A stretch of DNA of 64,000 nucleotides from positions 1-64,000 of the forward strand of contig NZ_QJUA01000019.1 in NCBI RefSeq assembly GCF_003254575.1, written 5' to 3'. Numbering within the stretch: position 1 is the first letter of the stretch; each line of letters opens with the position of its first letter. The translations under genes and the position numbers were made by a program. Positions 8,344 to 17,621 of this stretch are shown piece after piece. Source of the DNA: Mycobacterium kyogaense (lineage in GTDB: Bacteria; Actinomycetota; Actinomycetes; Mycobacteriales; Mycobacteriaceae). The notes below the pieces were generated by a model. The model was not told where the DNA came from and ran no database searches. It was given only the letters and a program-made list of their open reading frames with translations.

Positions 8344-8562
8344 TCAGGGGTGGACGGTGGTGTCCACGTGCGGCACGTGCACGTGGGGGAACAGCTGGTC
8401 GTACCACGGGTAGTAGTCGTTGCTGTATCCGTAGCCGTGGTGGCCGTATCCGTAGCCGCCGAAACCGAAGCCGCTCTGGTCAGCCTGCGCCGGACCAGCG
8501 AAACCGATCACCGCGGCGGTCATCGCGCCGGCGACCATGCTCATCAACCCGAACCTCTTCAT
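8344..8562 (-). CDS. Small exported Gly/Tyr/His-rich protein
   Basis: The protein has 72 residues. A signal peptide of about 27 residues ends with GPAQA, followed by a 45-residue mature part rich in Gly, Tyr and His (FGFGGYGYGHHGYGYSNDYY) and ending HVHVPHVDTTVHP. The low-complexity aromatic and His content suggests a surface or metal-binding role, but no family is recognised. An AAGAGG element lies upstream of the ATG. It faces the cutinase operon and shares its terminator. Confidence 0.75.
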   Translation of the reverse strand: MKRFGLMSMVAGAMTAAVIGFAGPAQADQSGFGFGGYGYGHHGYGYSNDYYPWYDQLFPHVHVPHVDTTVHP

Positions 8563-8603
8563 CGCTCTCGCCTCTTGTCGTCTCTGCTGGCGGGTGATAC
8601 CGC

Positions 8604-11537
8604 CTATGCAGGGTCAAACAGCACCACCGGCGATTTGATTCCATCGAGGTCGGACCGGGCGTGTCCGAACAGGAAGCCCTGGCCGAGGGTGCATCCCCAC
8701 TCGAGGAGGCGGTCGCGTTGTTCGGGGCGCTCGATGCCCTCGGCGATCACGGTCATGCCGACGCGAGGTCCGAGATCCACGATCGCCCGGGTGAACGTCG
8801 CGCACCGGTCGTCGTCGAGCATCCCGGCGATGAACTGTCGACTGATCTTGATGATGTCGACGGGAAAGTCGACCATCTTCTGCAGGCTGTTGAAGCCCGT
8901 GCCGACGTCGTCGATCGCGATCTGAACTCCCAGGCGACGCAGCCACTCCAAATCGTCGGGTATGGAGCCGGCGATCCCGCCCGCGTGCGTCTCGGTCAGC
9001 TCGAGCACGAGCCGGCGCGGGTCCAGACCGGTCATCTCGAGCGCATCAAGGACGTCGCTGCGTAGATCGCCTCGTTCCAGCTGTCGTCCCGAGACGTTGA
9101 CGTGAACGGCCGAGGCAGACCAGGGCGCGATCCATGCGGCGGCGTTCCGGCAGGCTTCGTTGAGCACTCGGCGGCCGATGGCCGGCATGAATGCCGACGC
9201 CTCGGCCACGGTCAGGAACTCGCCGGGTAGCAGAAGGCCGCGACGAGGATGCTCCCACCGTAACAATGCCTCGGCTGCAACGGTTTTCGTCGTCTTGAGC
9301 GCGACGATGGGCTGGTAGTGGACGGTGAACTCGTCCCGATCCAGGGCACGCGAGATCTCCGAACGCAGCTGTGCCTCATGACGGTGGACGGTCGCCCGGA
9401 GCGCATCACCACCCGTGGTGACGCAATCCTTGCCGTTGCGCTTCGCGGAGTACATGAGGCTGTCGGCGCGCTGCAGCAGAGTCTCGCCCCCGCACCCCGG
9501 CTCGGAGAGCACCATGCCGGCACTGACCGACAACCGGTCGTACATGCGCCCCATGCCCAACCTCACCGGGCGGCGCAGCTCGGCTCTGATGCGTTCTGCG
9601 GCATGGTGCAGGTCGTCCGCATCGCCAACGTCTCTGCAGAGCACTGCGAACTCGTCACCGCCCAGACGCGCTGCGATACCGTCTGCCGCGGTCACCGATT
9701 GCAGCCGTCGCGCAACGATTTTCAGCACCTCGTCGCCCTGGGCGTGCCCCAGGGTGTCGTTGACTGCCTTGAAACCGTCGAGATCGAGGAAGATCAGCCC
9801 CACTCCACGCGATCCGCCCTGGTGGGCGCCGGCCAACGCAGACTCCACGCGGTCCATGAACAGGGCGCGGTTCGCCAGCCCGGTCAGTGGATCGTGTGTC
9901 GCGAGGTGCTGCAGTTCGGCCTCGAATGCCTTGCGCTCGGTGATGTCGGTAGCAACGCCGATGTATCCGACGCACGAGCCCGATTGATCGGTCATCTGTG
10001 AGACCGCCAGACTGACCGACAGGTGGGCACCGTCGCGTCGCACGTAGGTCCATTCGCGGACGTCGGCGTTCCGCGGCGTGACGTGGTGGACGAACACGTG
10101 GAACGCGGGCGAGATGCCGAGTTCGGCCGCCCTGGCCCGGACTTCGAGCGGGTCGTGGAACTCGATGGGCGAGCGCCCGATCATCTCGTCAGCCGACCAA
10201 CCCAGCAGGCGTTCCGCCCCGTTGTTGAACACGGTGATGAGCCCGTTCGCGTCGGTGCCGATGATCGCCTGTTCGGACGCCGCCTGCAGGACGCCGGCGA
10301 ACAGGTCGTGAGCCGCGCGCAGTTGCTCGGCGTGGCGCCGTTCCTCGGTGACGTCGCGGAACGCGGCGACGGTGAACGCCGACTGACGGGTCAGCGGGGT
10401 GGTGGTCAGCTCGATGATCCGGTCCTGCGCCGGCACCTCGAGGTCGCGCCGCTGGGCACCGGATACCCCTGATGACGAGGTCTCGTTAGCCGCGCGCACG
10501 ACGTCGTCGACGCAGCCCGACGACGTGGCCTGAGCGTTCTGGAGTACGGCGACGCCGTCGGCGTCCGTGAGCAGAACGCTGTCGTGGATGCTGTCGAGGA
10601 CAGCGCCCAGCAGCTCAGAAGTACGAGCAGCGGAGTCCCGCGCGGACGAGAGCTCATCGATCAGCCGCGCGCGCGAGTCGCGGTACAGCGCCAGAGTCAA
10701 CACGACGATGGTCAGACTGCAGACCATCGCCTGCGCGAGCAGCGCGCGCGTCTCCACATCGGGAACGATCAAAGCGCCGCGTTCCCAGAGGGTGGCACCG
10801 ACGATCCACGCGCCGGCGAACAGCAGGAACGTCGTCGACACCGTGGTGCTGTAGCGCAGCGCCAACCAGACCGCAGGCACCAGCACGATGAAGGCGATGG
10901 GCACACCGGTGTTCAACCAGAACGCGCACAGGAACGCCGACACAGCCGTGCCGGTCACTGCGAAGGCTTCGGCGAGGCCGCGCACGGTCACCTGCGGACG
11001 CCCCGGGGTGATTTCCCGAACGCGCAGCCAGACAGCGACGCCCAGCAGCGTCGAGGCACCGTTGCGGACGGCGAACAGCGCGAAGGTCTCGTCGAAGTCG
11101 TCACCCTCGACGACCCAGAAGTATCCGGCCGCCAGGACCGCCGCAGCGCTTGTTCCGATGACCACTGCCACGACCAGGTGGGCGAGGTCGGCCGGATCAC
11201 GCAGTGTCGGCGCACGTCCCCCGCGAGTCAGGACGGCCGCCGTCACCGTCGCCAGCAAACCATTCACCAATACGAACCACGCCGCGAGCGCGACCGACGC
11301 ACCAGTGGTCAGATTCACCGCGAAGGTGAGGCCCAGCAGCAGCGCGACGTGCGCCAGACGTCTCTGCGGTGGACAGTCACGGGTAGCGAGGAGCCAGACC
11401 GTCGCAACCGCGGCGGCGGGCCACACCAGCGAGATCTCGCCCCCGCCGAGCCGGGTGGCACGCCCTGCCACAATTGCCAGGGTGTAGGCCATTGGGAACG
11501 CGACGACGTACGACACGCAGCGACGATTGCCCACCAT
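8604..11537 (-). CDS. MASE1-PAS-PAS-GGDEF-EAL c-di-GMP turnover protein
   Basis: The protein has about 977 residues. An N-terminal membrane domain of eight to nine helices (about 1-290) with WPAAAVAT resembles the MASE1 sensor. Two PAS domains follow (about 300-410 and 420-545). The GGDEF domain carries an intact LGGDEF loop, and the EAL domain carries AEALLRW, then DDVGTG and an AEGIE motif. Both catalytic sites look usable, so the protein could make or degrade c-di-GMP depending on the signal. I start at the ATG at 11537 because AAAGGG lies 5 bp before it; an in-frame TTG at 11561 is the other option. The next gene downstream on this strand is the small exported protein. Confidence 0.9.
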   Translation of the reverse strand: MVGNRRCVSYVVAFPMAYTLAIVAGRATRLGGGEISLVWPAAAVATVWLLATRDCPPQRRLAHVALLLGLTFAVNLTTGASVALAAWFVLVNGLLATVTAAVLTRGGRAPTLRDPADLAHLVVAVVIGTSAAAVLAAGYFWVVEGDDFDETFALFAVRNGASTLLGVAVWLRVREITPGRPQVTVRGLAEAFAVTGTAVSAFLCAFWLNTGVPIAFIVLVPAVWLALRYSTTVSTTFLLFAGAWIVGATLWERGALIVPDVETRALLAQAMVCSLTIVVLTLALYRDSRARLIDELSSARDSAARTSELLGAVLDSIHDSVLLTDADGVAVLQNAQATSSGCVDDVVRAANETSSSGVSGAQRRDLEVPAQDRIIELTTTPLTRQSAFTVAAFRDVTEERRHAEQLRAAHDLFAGVLQAASEQAIIGTDANGLITVFNNGAERLLGWSADEMIGRSPIEFHDPLEVRARAAELGISPAFHVFVHHVTPRNADVREWTYVRRDGAHLSVSLAVSQMTDQSGSCVGYIGVATDITERKAFEAELQHLATHDPLTGLANRALFMDRVESALAGAHQGGSRGVGLIFLDLDGFKAVNDTLGHAQGDEVLKIVARRLQSVTAADGIAARLGGDEFAVLCRDVGDADDLHHAAERIRAELRRPVRLGMGRMYDRLSVSAGMVLSEPGCGGETLLQRADSLMYSAKRNGKDCVTTGGDALRATVHRHEAQLRSEISRALDRDEFTVHYQPIVALKTTKTVAAEALLRWEHPRRGLLLPGEFLTVAEASAFMPAIGRRVLNEACRNAAAWIAPWSASAVHVNVSGRQLERGDLRSDVLDALEMTGLDPRRLVLELTETHAGGIAGSIPDDLEWLRRLGVQIAIDDVGTGFNSLQKMVDFPVDIIKISRQFIAGMLDDDRCATFTRAIVDLGPRVGMTVIAEGIERPEQRDRLLEWGCTLGQGFLFGHARSDLDGIKSPVVLFDPA

Positions 11538-11609
11538 TGCCACCCTTTGCTTGAGCGTCAATTGACAGCATGAGCGCTCGGCGGGGTTTTCGCCGGCAAA
11601 TTCGGCGTG

Positions 11610-12470
11610 TCAGTCCCTCGGCCAGACGATCAGCGGCACGGGCAGCGCCCGCAGGATCTTGGTGGCCGACCGGCCGAGGAACAGCCGGCGCGGCGCGGCC
11701 AGCCGGCTCGAGCCCACCAGCGCAACCTCACTGTCGGCGAACTCGACGCCTTCGACCGCATCCTCGAGCGATTCGCCCCGGCCGATGATGCTGCTGACGG
11801 AGCACTCCGCCGGCAGTCGCTGCGCAGCCGAGTCCACCAGCGCGGCGGCGTGCTCCTCGGCGGCGCGGGCCCAGTCACTGCCGTCGCTGGTCGCGTCCTC
11901 GTCGAGTGCCACCAGCGACATCAGTCGCAGCGGAACCCGCCACTCACCTGCCAGCCGGACGGCGTTGTCGAACAGCGCCTCGTTGCCGGGCCGCAGCCCG
12001 ACGGCACAGGTGATTCGCGAGACGCCCGGCTGCGCCTGGTACTGCGCCGGCGCGAGCGCGACCGGTACGGGTGAGGCGTGCAGCAGCGCGTCGGCGAGGC
12101 TGCCCAGCCCGAAGCGGCCGCTACGGACGCGGTGGTAGGTGCCGACCACGATCAGTGCCGCCTCACCGCGGTCTGGGTCGGTGGCAGCATCGAGTAGACC
12201 CTGGGTGATCGAGTCGGCGCGCTGCACCACGCTGTCGGCGGTCACGTCCTCAGGAACCCGAGACAGGCCGTCGCGCAACCATTCTCGGGCCTGCTCGTCG
12301 AGCTCGGCGTTGAAGGCCTGGTCGGGCGAGTAGCGCTGGAACGTCGGTGCGTCGCTGGGCAGCACCGACACGAGATCGAGCGTGGCGCCCGACGAGCGGG
12401 CCAGGGTGGCCGCGACATTCACCCCGTCGACTCCGCGCTGACGCGGACCGTATCCGACGACATATCGCAT
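11610..12470 (-). CDS. Universal stress protein with two Usp domains
   Basis: The protein has 286 residues made of two tandem Usp folds (about 1-142 and 150-286). The first domain has the nucleotide-loop pattern VVGTYHRVRSGRFGLGSLAD, close to the G2xG9G(S/T) signature. The second has VGSSRLAAPRRLFLGRSATK. ATP-binding Usp proteins of this layout are common in mycobacteria and are linked to hypoxia and stationary phase in some species. A TACCGT box lies 8 nt before the ATG. It is divergent from the amino acid permease at 12552. Confidence 0.87.
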   Translation of the reverse strand: MRYVVGYGPRQRGVDGVNVAATLARSSGATLDLVSVLPSDAPTFQRYSPDQAFNAELDEQAREWLRDGLSRVPEDVTADSVVQRADSITQGLLDAATDPDRGEAALIVVGTYHRVRSGRFGLGSLADALLHASPVPVALAPAQYQAQPGVSRITCAVGLRPGNEALFDNAVRLAGEWRVPLRLMSLVALDEDATSDGSDWARAAEEHAAALVDSAAQRLPAECSVSSIIGRGESLEDAVEGVEFADSEVALVGSSRLAAPRRLFLGRSATKILRALPVPLIVWPRD

Positions 12471-12551
12471 GGCTGGTCACGGTACAGAACCGCCGAGGTT
12501 GTGGTAAGCCCCGTGAGTACGTTTTTCCCCCAGCGAGATGGCGGTGCCACC

Positions 12552-13964
12552 ATGACTCAGTCAGCCTCAGGCTCCTCGGGTTCTCCCGTGCTGGCCCGCA
12601 CCTTGGGTCTGTGGGCGATCGTCTTCCTCGGCCTGGGTTACATGACCCCGACGGTCGTGTTCGACACGTTCGGCATCGTCTCCGACGAGACCGGCGGTGT
12701 GGTGCCGACGGCCTACGTCTTCGCGCTGGTGGTCATGGCGTTCACCGCGATCAGCTACGGCCGGATGACAACGGTGTTCCCTTCGGCCGGTTCGGCGTAC
12801 ACGTACACCTCGGCGACGATCAGTCCCAGCTTCGGCTTCCTGATCGGGTGGGCAGCCCTGCTCGACTATCTGCTGTTGCCGTTGGTGAACGCCTTGATCA
12901 TCCGCAGCTACCTGTACTCGTTCTTCCCTGACGCGCCGCAGTGGCTCTTCGTCGTCGTCTACGTCGCCGCGATCACCGGGATGTGCCTGTTCAGCATGAC
13001 CAACACGTCACGGGTGAACATGCTTCTGGTGGTCTTCGAGGTGGTGTTGATCGGTGTGTTCCTGATCTTGGCCGCCAAGTCGTTGATGGACGGGATGGGG
13101 AACGGGACGTTGTTCTCGACGGAGCCCCTGTGGCACGAGGGCGTCCATCTGGACCTGGTGATCACCGGGGCGACGATCGTGGCGTTCTCGTTCATCGGGT
13201 TCGACGCGATCACGATGTACACCGAGGAAGCCAAAGACGCCTCCACGGTGCCGAAGGCGATCCTCTTCGCTCTGCTCATCGGCGGCGCCATCTTCTTCGT
13301 CGCCGCCTTCTTCACGCAGTCGTTGTTCCCGGACGTGTCGAACTTCAGCCAGGAATCTCTGGAGAACAGCGCGCTGCCGGAGGTGGCGTTCAACGTCGGT
13401 GGGCATTTGTTCAAGATCCTGCTGACCGCGGCCGCGTTCGCCGCCACGGTGGCGTCGAGTCTGGCATCGCATGCCTCGGTGTCGCGTTTGCTGTTCGTGA
13501 TGGGGCGCAACGGTCGTGGCCCGGTCGGACGGTTCTTCGGCTACCTGCATCCGAGCTTTCAGACCCCGTCCTACGCGATCATCTTCGTGGGTGTGGTGTC
13601 GCTGTTGGCGATTGCGTTCAACCTGGATTTCGTCGCGTCGCTGATCAACTTCGGTGCGCTGATCGCGTTCACCATGGTGAACCTGACCGTGATCATCTAC
13701 TTCGCGTATCGCCGCCGCGAGGTCAGCGGGGCGGGGCAGATCTTCCGCAACATCGTGCTGCCGGGCGTCGGCGTTGCGGCCACCGTGTTGCTGTGGCTCT
13801 ATCTCTCGCCCGAGTCGACACGCTACGGAATCATCTGGTTCGCCATCGGAATCGTTGTGCTGCTGTGGCTTACGCGCTTCTTCCGACGCCCGCTGACGGT
13901 CAACATGGGCGAGGCGGTTCCCGACGCCGACGAACTCGACACGCCCCCGAAGACGGCGTCCTAG
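12552..13964 (+). CDS. APC superfamily amino acid/polyamine permease
   Basis: The protein has 470 residues and twelve predicted membrane helices. The first helix region contains GLWAIVFLGLGYMTPT, and helix 6 contains IVAFSFIGFDAITMYTEEAKDA, a substrate-site signature of APC transporters. The start is the ATG at 12552; an in-frame GTG at 12501 gives an extra 17 residues unlike the family. A semialdehyde dehydrogenase follows after 63 bp and then a LysR gene, so the substrate may be GABA, putrescine or a related amine. That assignment is inference from context. Confidence 0.87.
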   Translation: MTQSASGSSGSPVLARTLGLWAIVFLGLGYMTPTVVFDTFGIVSDETGGVVPTAYVFALVVMAFTAISYGRMTTVFPSAGSAYTYTSATISPSFGFLIGWAALLDYLLLPLVNALIIRSYLYSFFPDAPQWLFVVVYVAAITGMCLFSMTNTSRVNMLLVVFEVVLIGVFLILAAKSLMDGMGNGTLFSTEPLWHEGVHLDLVITGATIVAFSFIGFDAITMYTEEAKDASTVPKAILFALLIGGAIFFVAAFFTQSLFPDVSNFSQESLENSALPEVAFNVGGHLFKILLTAAAFAATVASSLASHASVSRLLFVMGRNGRGPVGRFFGYLHPSFQTPSYAIIFVGVVSLLAIAFNLDFVASLINFGALIAFTMVNLTVIIYFAYRRREVSGAGQIFRNIVLPGVGVAATVLLWLYLSPESTRYGIIWFAIGIVVLLWLTRFFRRPLTVNMGEAVPDADELDTPPKTAS

Positions 13965-14027
13965 ACTGGCGGCGCACAGCTTGTGCGGTGCCTGTACCGA
14001 GCCCGATCCTCAAGGAGCGAACTGTCG

Positions 14028-15371
14028 ATGAGCACGTCTATGTACGCAGTGGTGGACCCGTCCACCGGCGAGTTGGTCAAGGAATACCCGACGGCCACCG
14101 ACGAGCAGATCGAGCAGGCCATCGCCGCAGCAGACACGGCGCACCGTGAGTGGTCCAAGACCTCGTCGGTCGCCGACCGCGCGGCCCTGATCCGCCGGGT
14201 CGCCGAGTTGCACGAGGAGCGCAAAGAGGAGCTCGCCCGCATCATCCAGCGTGAGATGGGCAAGCCGCTGGACCAGTCGATCGGCGAAGTGGAGTTCAGC
14301 GCGGCGATCTACACCTACTACGCCGACAACGCCGAGAAGTTCCTCGCCGACGAGCCGATCGATCTGCTCGAAGGAGACGGGTCGGCGCTGATCCGACGGA
14401 GCTCGGTGGGCGTGCTGCTGGGCATCATGCCGTGGAACTACCCGTACTACCAGGTGGCCCGCTTCGCCGGACCGAACCTGACCATCGGCAACACGATCGT
14501 GCTCAAGCATGCGCCGCAGTGTCCGGAATCGGCGGAGGCACTGCAGAAGATCTTCACCGACGCGGGCTTCCCCGAGGGCGCCTATGTCAACGTGTACGCC
14601 ACCAACGAGCAGATCGCCGACGCGATCGCCGACCCCCGTGTGCAGGGTGTGTCGCTGACCGGCTCGGAGCGGGCCGGCGCCGCCGTCGCCGAGATCGCGG
14701 GCCGCAACCTCAAGAAGGTCGTGCTCGAGCTCGGTGGTTCCGATCCGTTCATCGTGCTGTCGACCGACGATCTGGACGCCACCGTGGAGGCCGCGGTCGA
14801 CGGGCGGTTCGAGAACACCGGCCAGGCCTGCAACGCGGCCAAGCGCATCATCGTCGCCGAGAACGTCTACGACGAGTTCCTCGGCAAGTTCACCGAGAAG
14901 GTGCTGGGCAAGGCCGAGGGTCTGGCCCCGCTGTCGTCGGTGGCCGCCGCCGAGCGCCTCGAGGATCAGGTCAAGCGGGCCGTCGACGCCGGCGCCAACC
15001 TGACCAGCGGGGGTGAGCGCAACGGCGCCCACTTCCCGCCGGGGGTGCTCACCGACATGCCGCGCGACTACCGCGAGGAGCTGTTCGGGCCCGTCGCATC
15101 GGTGTACAAGGTGGCCGACGAGCAGGAAGCGGTCGAGCTGGCCAACGACACCCCGTTCGGGTTGGGTTCCTACGTCTTCACCACCGACGGCGAACAAGCC
15201 AAGCGCGTTGCCGACAAGATCGAGGCCGGCATGGTGTTCGTGAACGCCGTCGGAGCCGAGGGTGCCGAGCTGCCCTTCGGTGGCGTGAAGCGCTCGGGCT
15301 TCGGACGCGAACTCGGCCGATTCGGGATGGACGAGTTCGTGAACAAGAAGCTCATCCGCATCGTCGAGTAG
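14028..15371 (+). CDS. NAD(P)-dependent succinate-semialdehyde dehydrogenase-like aldehyde dehydrogenase
   Basis: The protein has 447 residues of the aldehyde dehydrogenase superfamily. The cofactor region has IMPWNYPYYQV, the catalytic Glu lies in VLELGGSDPF, and the nucleophilic Cys in ENTGQACNAAKR. The length and PWNYP motif match the shorter GabD2-type enzymes, which lack the first residues of typical ALDHs. A strong AAGGAG element sits 8 bp before the ATG. With the permease upstream it forms a plausible uptake and oxidation pair for GABA or polyamine breakdown, feeding succinate to the citric acid cycle. The exact aldehyde is not determined. Confidence 0.88.
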   Translation: MSTSMYAVVDPSTGELVKEYPTATDEQIEQAIAAADTAHREWSKTSSVADRAALIRRVAELHEERKEELARIIQREMGKPLDQSIGEVEFSAAIYTYYADNAEKFLADEPIDLLEGDGSALIRRSSVGVLLGIMPWNYPYYQVARFAGPNLTIGNTIVLKHAPQCPESAEALQKIFTDAGFPEGAYVNVYATNEQIADAIADPRVQGVSLTGSERAGAAVAEIAGRNLKKVVLELGGSDPFIVLSTDDLDATVEAAVDGRFENTGQACNAAKRIIVAENVYDEFLGKFTEKVLGKAEGLAPLSSVAAAERLEDQVKRAVDAGANLTSGGERNGAHFPPGVLTDMPRDYREELFGPVASVYKVADEQEAVELANDTPFGLGSYVFTTDGEQAKRVADKIEAGMVFVNAVGAEGAELPFGGVKRSGFGRELGRFGMDEFVNKKLIRIVE

Positions 15372-15419
15372 AGCCGTCGGCCCCTGCGATCGAGCAGGTG
15401 ATCGGGCATTGTTCAGGGT

Positions 15420-16319
15420 ATGGAACTGCGCACGCTGGAGTACTTCCTCGCCGTCGCCGAGGAGGAATCGTTCACCCGGGCCGCGCAGAAGTGCTTCGTC
15501 ACCCAACCCTCGATCAGCGCCCAGATCCAGGGGCTGGAGCGTGAACTCGGCGAGTCGCTGTTCGATCGCACCCAGCGCACCACGGTGCTGACCGACGGCG
15601 GTCGAGTGCTGCTTCCGTACGCGCGCGAGTGCGTGCGCGCAGCCAGCGACGCGAAGGCCGAGTTCTCCGCTCGCGCGGGTCTGCTACGGGGCCAGCTCCG
15701 AATCGGCACGGGCGGCGGGGTCGAACACACCACGATCCCTGCGCTGCTGGGTGAGCTGCGACAGAAGTATCCGGGCATCGACGTCGAGGTCGCCGAGGCC
15801 ACCAGCGCACCGCTGCTCGACATGGTGCTGCAGAGTCGCCTGCACGCCGCGGTGATCGCTCGGCCCGCTGCTGGGTTGCCTGCGACGATCAGCGCCTCGC
15901 CGATGTTCACCGACGAGATCGTGGCGGTGTACGACCCGACGGTCTACCCCCTCGGCGACGCCGATCCGATTCCGTTGCGCGACATCGTGACTCATCCGGT
16001 GATCACCTACCCGCCGACCAGTGCGCTACGTGGCGCTGTCGAGCGGGTCGCCGCGGAGGCCGGAGTCGTCTTGTCGGCCAACGTCGCCGCCAACGACGCC
16101 CGATTGCAGGTGGCGTTCGCTGCTCAGGGGTTGGGCGTGGCGCTGAGTGTGCGCTCGGATCCTGCGCTGCGCGAAACCGGGCTCACCATTCGGCCCGTCA
16201 GCCCGCAGATCGGCTTCGACAAGGTCCTCATCTGGCGCAATGACCTCACTGCGCCGGCCCCGCTGAGGGCCTTCCTCGAACTGTGGGCCACTTTGGTTGG
16301 CACACCTGCGGCGCCCTAG
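15420..16319 (+). CDS. LysR family transcriptional regulator
   Basis: The protein has 299 residues. The winged helix-turn-helix lies at about 1-60 (TLEYFLAVAEEESFTRAAQK, then TQPSISAQIQGLE), followed by a two-lobed effector domain from about 90 to 295. It lies 48 bp after the dehydrogenase in the same direction, so it may be transcribed with the permease and dehydrogenase and sense their substrate, unlike the usual divergent LysR layout. It is convergent with the ThrE-like gene. Confidence 0.88.
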   Translation: MELRTLEYFLAVAEEESFTRAAQKCFVTQPSISAQIQGLERELGESLFDRTQRTTVLTDGGRVLLPYARECVRAASDAKAEFSARAGLLRGQLRIGTGGGVEHTTIPALLGELRQKYPGIDVEVAEATSAPLLDMVLQSRLHAAVIARPAAGLPATISASPMFTDEIVAVYDPTVYPLGDADPIPLRDIVTHPVITYPPTSALRGAVERVAAEAGVVLSANVAANDARLQVAFAAQGLGVALSVRSDPALRETGLTIRPVSPQIGFDKVLIWRNDLTAPAPLRAFLELWATLVGTPAAP

Positions 16320-16367
16320 CCCCTGCGGGCGGAAACGATTGTGGTCGAACGATCGAGACCGCGGACG

Positions 16368-17621
16368 TCAGGCGCGGTGCCGGCGATCGAGCACCCAGTC
16401 CCGCACCCGTGAGGGCACCGCCAACCCGACCGCCATCCCGGCCACCGTGAGAGTGGCTGTGATGCCGTCGCTGACCACGGCGAGCAGGACAGGGTCGGTG
16501 GCGTGCGTGGCGAGCTCGGCGGCGCCGGCGACAGCCCTGAACACATACATGCCCGGCACCATCGCCACCACGGCGGCGAATCCCGCTGCGGCGAAAGGGA
16601 TGCCTTTCAGATAGGCCACCGGGGTCAACACCGCGCCCGCCAGCAGGCATGCCAGCAGTGCGGCAACGGGAACGCTGGCATGCCAGTACGCCGTCGCCAG
16701 CCAATGGACGGCGTGCGCCGCCATGCCGACGGCGACCGGCCAACCCAACAGGCGGTACGGCATGGAGAAGAACACCGGATAGCAGGCAGCGGCGACACCT
16801 GCGGCGAGGACGTCGAGGGTGAACGGAACCTCTGCCGGTGGCGACGTCAGTGGCAGCGCCTGCCCACCCATGCGCAACCCCACCATGAGGCCGACGGCGA
16901 TCACCGCGAGCACCAGGAGCGCATAACCGAGCCGGGCCAGCGCGAGCGGCAGGCGGACTGCCAGCAGATCCATGGCGCCGATGAGGATCTGCGGACCGGG
17001 CACCATCACCATGGCCGGGCACAGCGCCACCAGACCACCCGGCACCTGCATCCCGACCGCACCCGCGAGAGCGCCGGCCCCTCCGGCGATCAGCGCGGCA
17101 CCGAAGATCGGCAGTAGCACGTCCGAGGTGACGGTGGCCAGCAGTCGGCGCAGCAGGCCTCCCAGTGCCGCGGCAACGGCGATCAATGCGATGGCCCGGA
17201 TGTCGGTCACCCCGAAGACGACAGACAAGGCCGCCGCGCCGAACCCGCAGGCCGCTACGAAGGCCGTGGTCGAAGAGGGCTTGAGGCGTGCGGCCTCCTC
17301 CAGTGCCCGCTCCACCTCGGTACGGTCCACCGGGCGGCGAGCGGCATCGTCGACGGTTCGCATCAACGCGGCCACCCGGCGCATGTTGATCGCGATGGGC
17401 CGCGTCTGCGCGATCAGCGCGTCGGCACCGCCGGTGCGCGGGTCATAGACGGTCAGCGTCGACCACCCGGGAATGACCTCCGCGGGCTGGCCCAGTCCGT
17501 GCGAGAGTCGCCGCACGGCAATCAGTGTCATGGCCGTCGATTGACCACTCTCGTGCAGCAGGACGGCGGCGCGCAGGATCGTCCCGAGTGCGCCCGCGCG
17601 ATTGTCCGATCCGCTAGGCAC
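16368..17621 (-). CDS. Threonine/serine exporter (ThrE) family protein
   Basis: The protein has 417 residues. The N-terminal cytoplasmic domain (about 1-125) has the ThrE pattern ILRAAVLLHESGQSTAMT and a TRPIAINMRRV stretch, followed by ten hydrophobic helices in two groups of five. ThrE of Corynebacterium exports Thr and Ser by proton antiport. Here the N-domain and both membrane units are fused in one chain as in ThrE itself. The GTG start overlaps the fumarase stop by 8 bp, so it is probably co-transcribed with fumC. Confidence 0.85.
   Translation of the reverse strand: MPSGSDNRAGALGTILRAAVLLHESGQSTAMTLIAVRRLSHGLGQPAEVIPGWSTLTVYDPRTGGADALIAQTRPIAINMRRVAALMRTVDDAARRPVDRTEVERALEEAARLKPSSTTAFVAACGFGAAALSVVFGVTDIRAIALIAVAAALGGLLRRLLATVTSDVLLPIFGAALIAGGAGALAGAVGMQVPGGLVALCPAMVMVPGPQILIGAMDLLAVRLPLALARLGYALLVLAVIAVGLMVGLRMGGQALPLTSPPAEVPFTLDVLAAGVAAACYPVFFSMPYRLLGWPVAVGMAAHAVHWLATAYWHASVPVAALLACLLAGAVLTPVAYLKGIPFAAAGFAAVVAMVPGMYVFRAVAGAAELATHATDPVLLAVVSDGITATLTVAGMAVGLAVPSRVRDWVLDRRHRA

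Noticed and set aside
10584..11573. 329-codon plus-strand open frame
   Set aside because: It is antisense to the MASE1 membrane domain, and its composition (Arg, Gln, His rich) is that of a reversed membrane-protein frame.
14010..15506. 498-codon minus-strand open frame
   Set aside because: It is antisense to the aldehyde dehydrogenase, which has full catalytic motifs. The frame is rich in His, Asp, Val and Gly and has no domain, as expected for a high-GC shadow.
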